Shown: positions 28,844 to 29,348 of the stretch, piece after piece
Numbering within the stretch: position 1 is the stretch's first letter
How the letters are laid out: every line of letters starts with the position of its first letter
From: UBA4665 sp036388555
GTDB lineage: Bacteria; Patescibacteriota; Saccharimonadia; Saccharimonadales; UBA4665
Length of the DNA: 29,348 nt
Reading direction: 5' to 3'
Assembly: GCA_036388555.1 (NCBI GenBank)
Contig: DASVRP010000002.1
Location: 1-29,348, forward strand
Program-made: the position numbers and the translations under genes
Notes under the pieces: model-generated
The model's database searches: none
The model's input: the letters and a program-made list of their open reading frames with translations, nothing else
Told to the model about the DNA's origin: nothing

Positions 28844-29149
28844 TTACGTAGTCTTGGCGGCTTTACGAGCCTTGCGATCCCGGTTCTGCTGATTTTTACG
28901 TTCCCTCAACAATGTATTCATAGCTGAGAGCGCCTGCTGTCGTTTGAGTTCTTTCTCGGAGCGGCTTAACCGCATGTTCTCCGGCAATATGACCTTTGTT
29001 TCGCCCTCGCGCAGTAATTCCCGTATGCCGATCAGGGCCAGAGCAGAGGCGGACATGTTGGACGCTGCCGCTGCTGCCAGGAGCGCATCTTTTGTCACAG
29101 GGTCAATCCGTATCCTGAATACTTCCGTTTTTCCCTGTGATATCTTCAT
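28844..29149 (-). CDS. Small ribbon-helix-helix-like protein with a basic tail
   Basis: A 101-residue protein (from ATG 29149). The N-terminal EVFRIRIDPVTKDALLAAAAASN followed by SASALALIGIRELL has the strand-helix-helix pattern of ribbon-helix-helix (CopG/Arc-type) DNA-binding proteins, and the C-terminal 45 residues are strongly basic and probably helical (LRERKNQQNRDRKARKAAK). The family call is tentative. ATG 29149 is preferred over the GTG at 29209 because a TTGCAA-17-TATACA promoter ends eight bases before it. It could be an autoregulator or an antitoxin without its toxin; the adjacent gene at 29294 diverges from it. Confidence 0.6.
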   Translation of the reverse strand: MKISQGKTEVFRIRIDPVTKDALLAAAAASNMSASALALIGIRELLREGETKVILPENMRLSRSEKELKRQQALSAMNTLLRERKNQQNRDRKARKAAKTT

Positions 29150-29157
29150 AACAATCT

Positions 29158-29186
29158 TGTATACGCTTCGACCACGTCCTTTGCAA
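29158..29186 (-). promoter_or_regulatory. Leaderless promoter of the ribbon-helix-helix-like gene
   Basis: On the minus strand TTGCAA (29186-29181), a 17-base spacer and TATACA (29163-29158), then eight bases to ATG (A at 29149). It lies within the longer open frame that begins at 29209, which argues for the shorter protein. Confidence 0.65.
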
Positions 29187-29251
29187 GACACTCGGCTTTT
29201 TGTACCCACATTTAACTAGTTTCAAAACTCACAGCCCATACCACAAAAAAC

Positions 29252-29293
29252 GGGTAGCATACCTTTGCGCTTAAACAAGAGGAGGTGCTACCC
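29252..29293 (+). repeat. Eight-base perfect inverted repeat enclosing a Shine-Dalgarno
   Basis: GGGTAGCA (29252-29259) and TGCTACCC (29286-29293) are exact complements with a 26-base loop that contains GAGGAGG (29279-29285). The right arm abuts ATG 29294. In RNA the hairpin would hold the start region in a stem. It resembles the fold-back leaders that limit transposase translation in some insertion sequences, or an operator. Confidence 0.6.
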
Positions 29294-29348
29294 ATGAAAC
29301 ATGCTACGTTCTTTTTAACTGCGGCACAATATGCCTGGCTTGCCCAGG
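29294..29348 (+). CDS. Start of an unidentified gene running off the right edge, possibly a transposase
   Basis: ATG 29294 with GAGGAGG at 29279-29285 opens a frame of 18 complete codons (MKHATFFLTAAQYAWLAQ) before the window ends. The text ATFFLT followed by an aromatic/Gln-rich helix resembles my recollection of the first residues of some insertion-sequence transposases, but 18 residues cannot decide it. The strong Shine-Dalgarno and the hairpin around it support a real gene. Only the N-terminus is present. Confidence 0.5.
   Translation, partial: MKHATFFLTAAQYAWLAQ

Noticed and set aside
28844..29149. A complete toxin-antitoxin pair with the ribbon-helix-helix-like gene as antitoxin
   Set aside because: No toxin gene overlaps or adjoins it on the same strand; the neighbours are greA (convergent) and an unidentified divergent gene.

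Overview
The window is bacterial chromosome with tightly packed genes and mostly G/C-ending codons. The gene set suggests a Gram-positive-type envelope: LCP-family cell-wall polymer transferase, signal peptidase I, HtrA with an N-terminal anchor, and many secreted proteins with an S-x-A-A motif after the signal segment. Short intergenic gaps, no pyrH, cdsA or dxr around rpsB-tsf-frr-uppS-rseP, an NLPY-type PrmC and an editing-domain-less ProRS fit a reduced-genome lineage. My best guess is Candidatus Saccharibacteria (TM7)/Patescibacteria. This is inferred from gene content and was not tested by alignment. TGA is used as an ordinary stop (for example 26048-26050), so there is no sign of UGA recoding.

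Layout. 1-5159: secreted carbohydrate-active and surface proteins: the tail of a GH16-like enzyme, a small secreted protein, a GH16-discoidin-dockerin enzyme translationally coupled to a GH39/GH5-like-CARDB-dockerin enzyme, and an unrecognised secreted protein. 5204-6898: parA-parB. 6939-11840: lepB, diverging from an LCP gene, a polytopic membrane protein and htrA. 11913-13158: two tandem paralogous genes of unknown function with less GC-biased codons. 13231-17157: a rpmE-prfA-prmC translation-termination cluster on the minus strand, interrupted by a four-helix-bundle gene and by an oppositely oriented membrane-anchored protein. 17201-18856: a large Pro-rich surface protein. 19143-20797: rpsB, a small unknown ORF and tsf, behind a structured leader. 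20900-22767: a GH16 laminarinase-like gene converging on an alpha/beta-hydrolase-like gene. 22889-28842: frr, an unknown gene, uppS, rseP, a CPBP protease, a short Pro-codon ORF, proS and greA. 28844-29348: a small ribbon-helix-helix-like gene and the start of a further gene behind a long inverted repeat.

The most interesting system-level signal is regulatory. About ten genes have a good -10 hexamer only 6 to 11 bases upstream of the start codon and mostly lack a Shine-Dalgarno sequence, so they should give leaderless or nearly leaderless mRNAs. Neighbouring genes with longer leaders carry clear Shine-Dalgarno sequences. Second is a 21-codon ORF with three proline codons upstream of proS, whose Leu-Pro-Pro codons can pair with the proS ribosome-binding region. 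This looks like a leader-peptide attenuator. Third is a palindrome plus structured leader in front of rpsB.

No rRNA, tRNA, CRISPR array or complete insertion sequence was recognised. Only one convincing intrinsic terminator was found (after tsf), although several convergent gene pairs are separated by 1 to 5 bases. The longest stretches without a protein gene are 7638-7858, 18857-19142 and 26848-27032. They hold promoters, the rpsB leader and the proS leader respectively.
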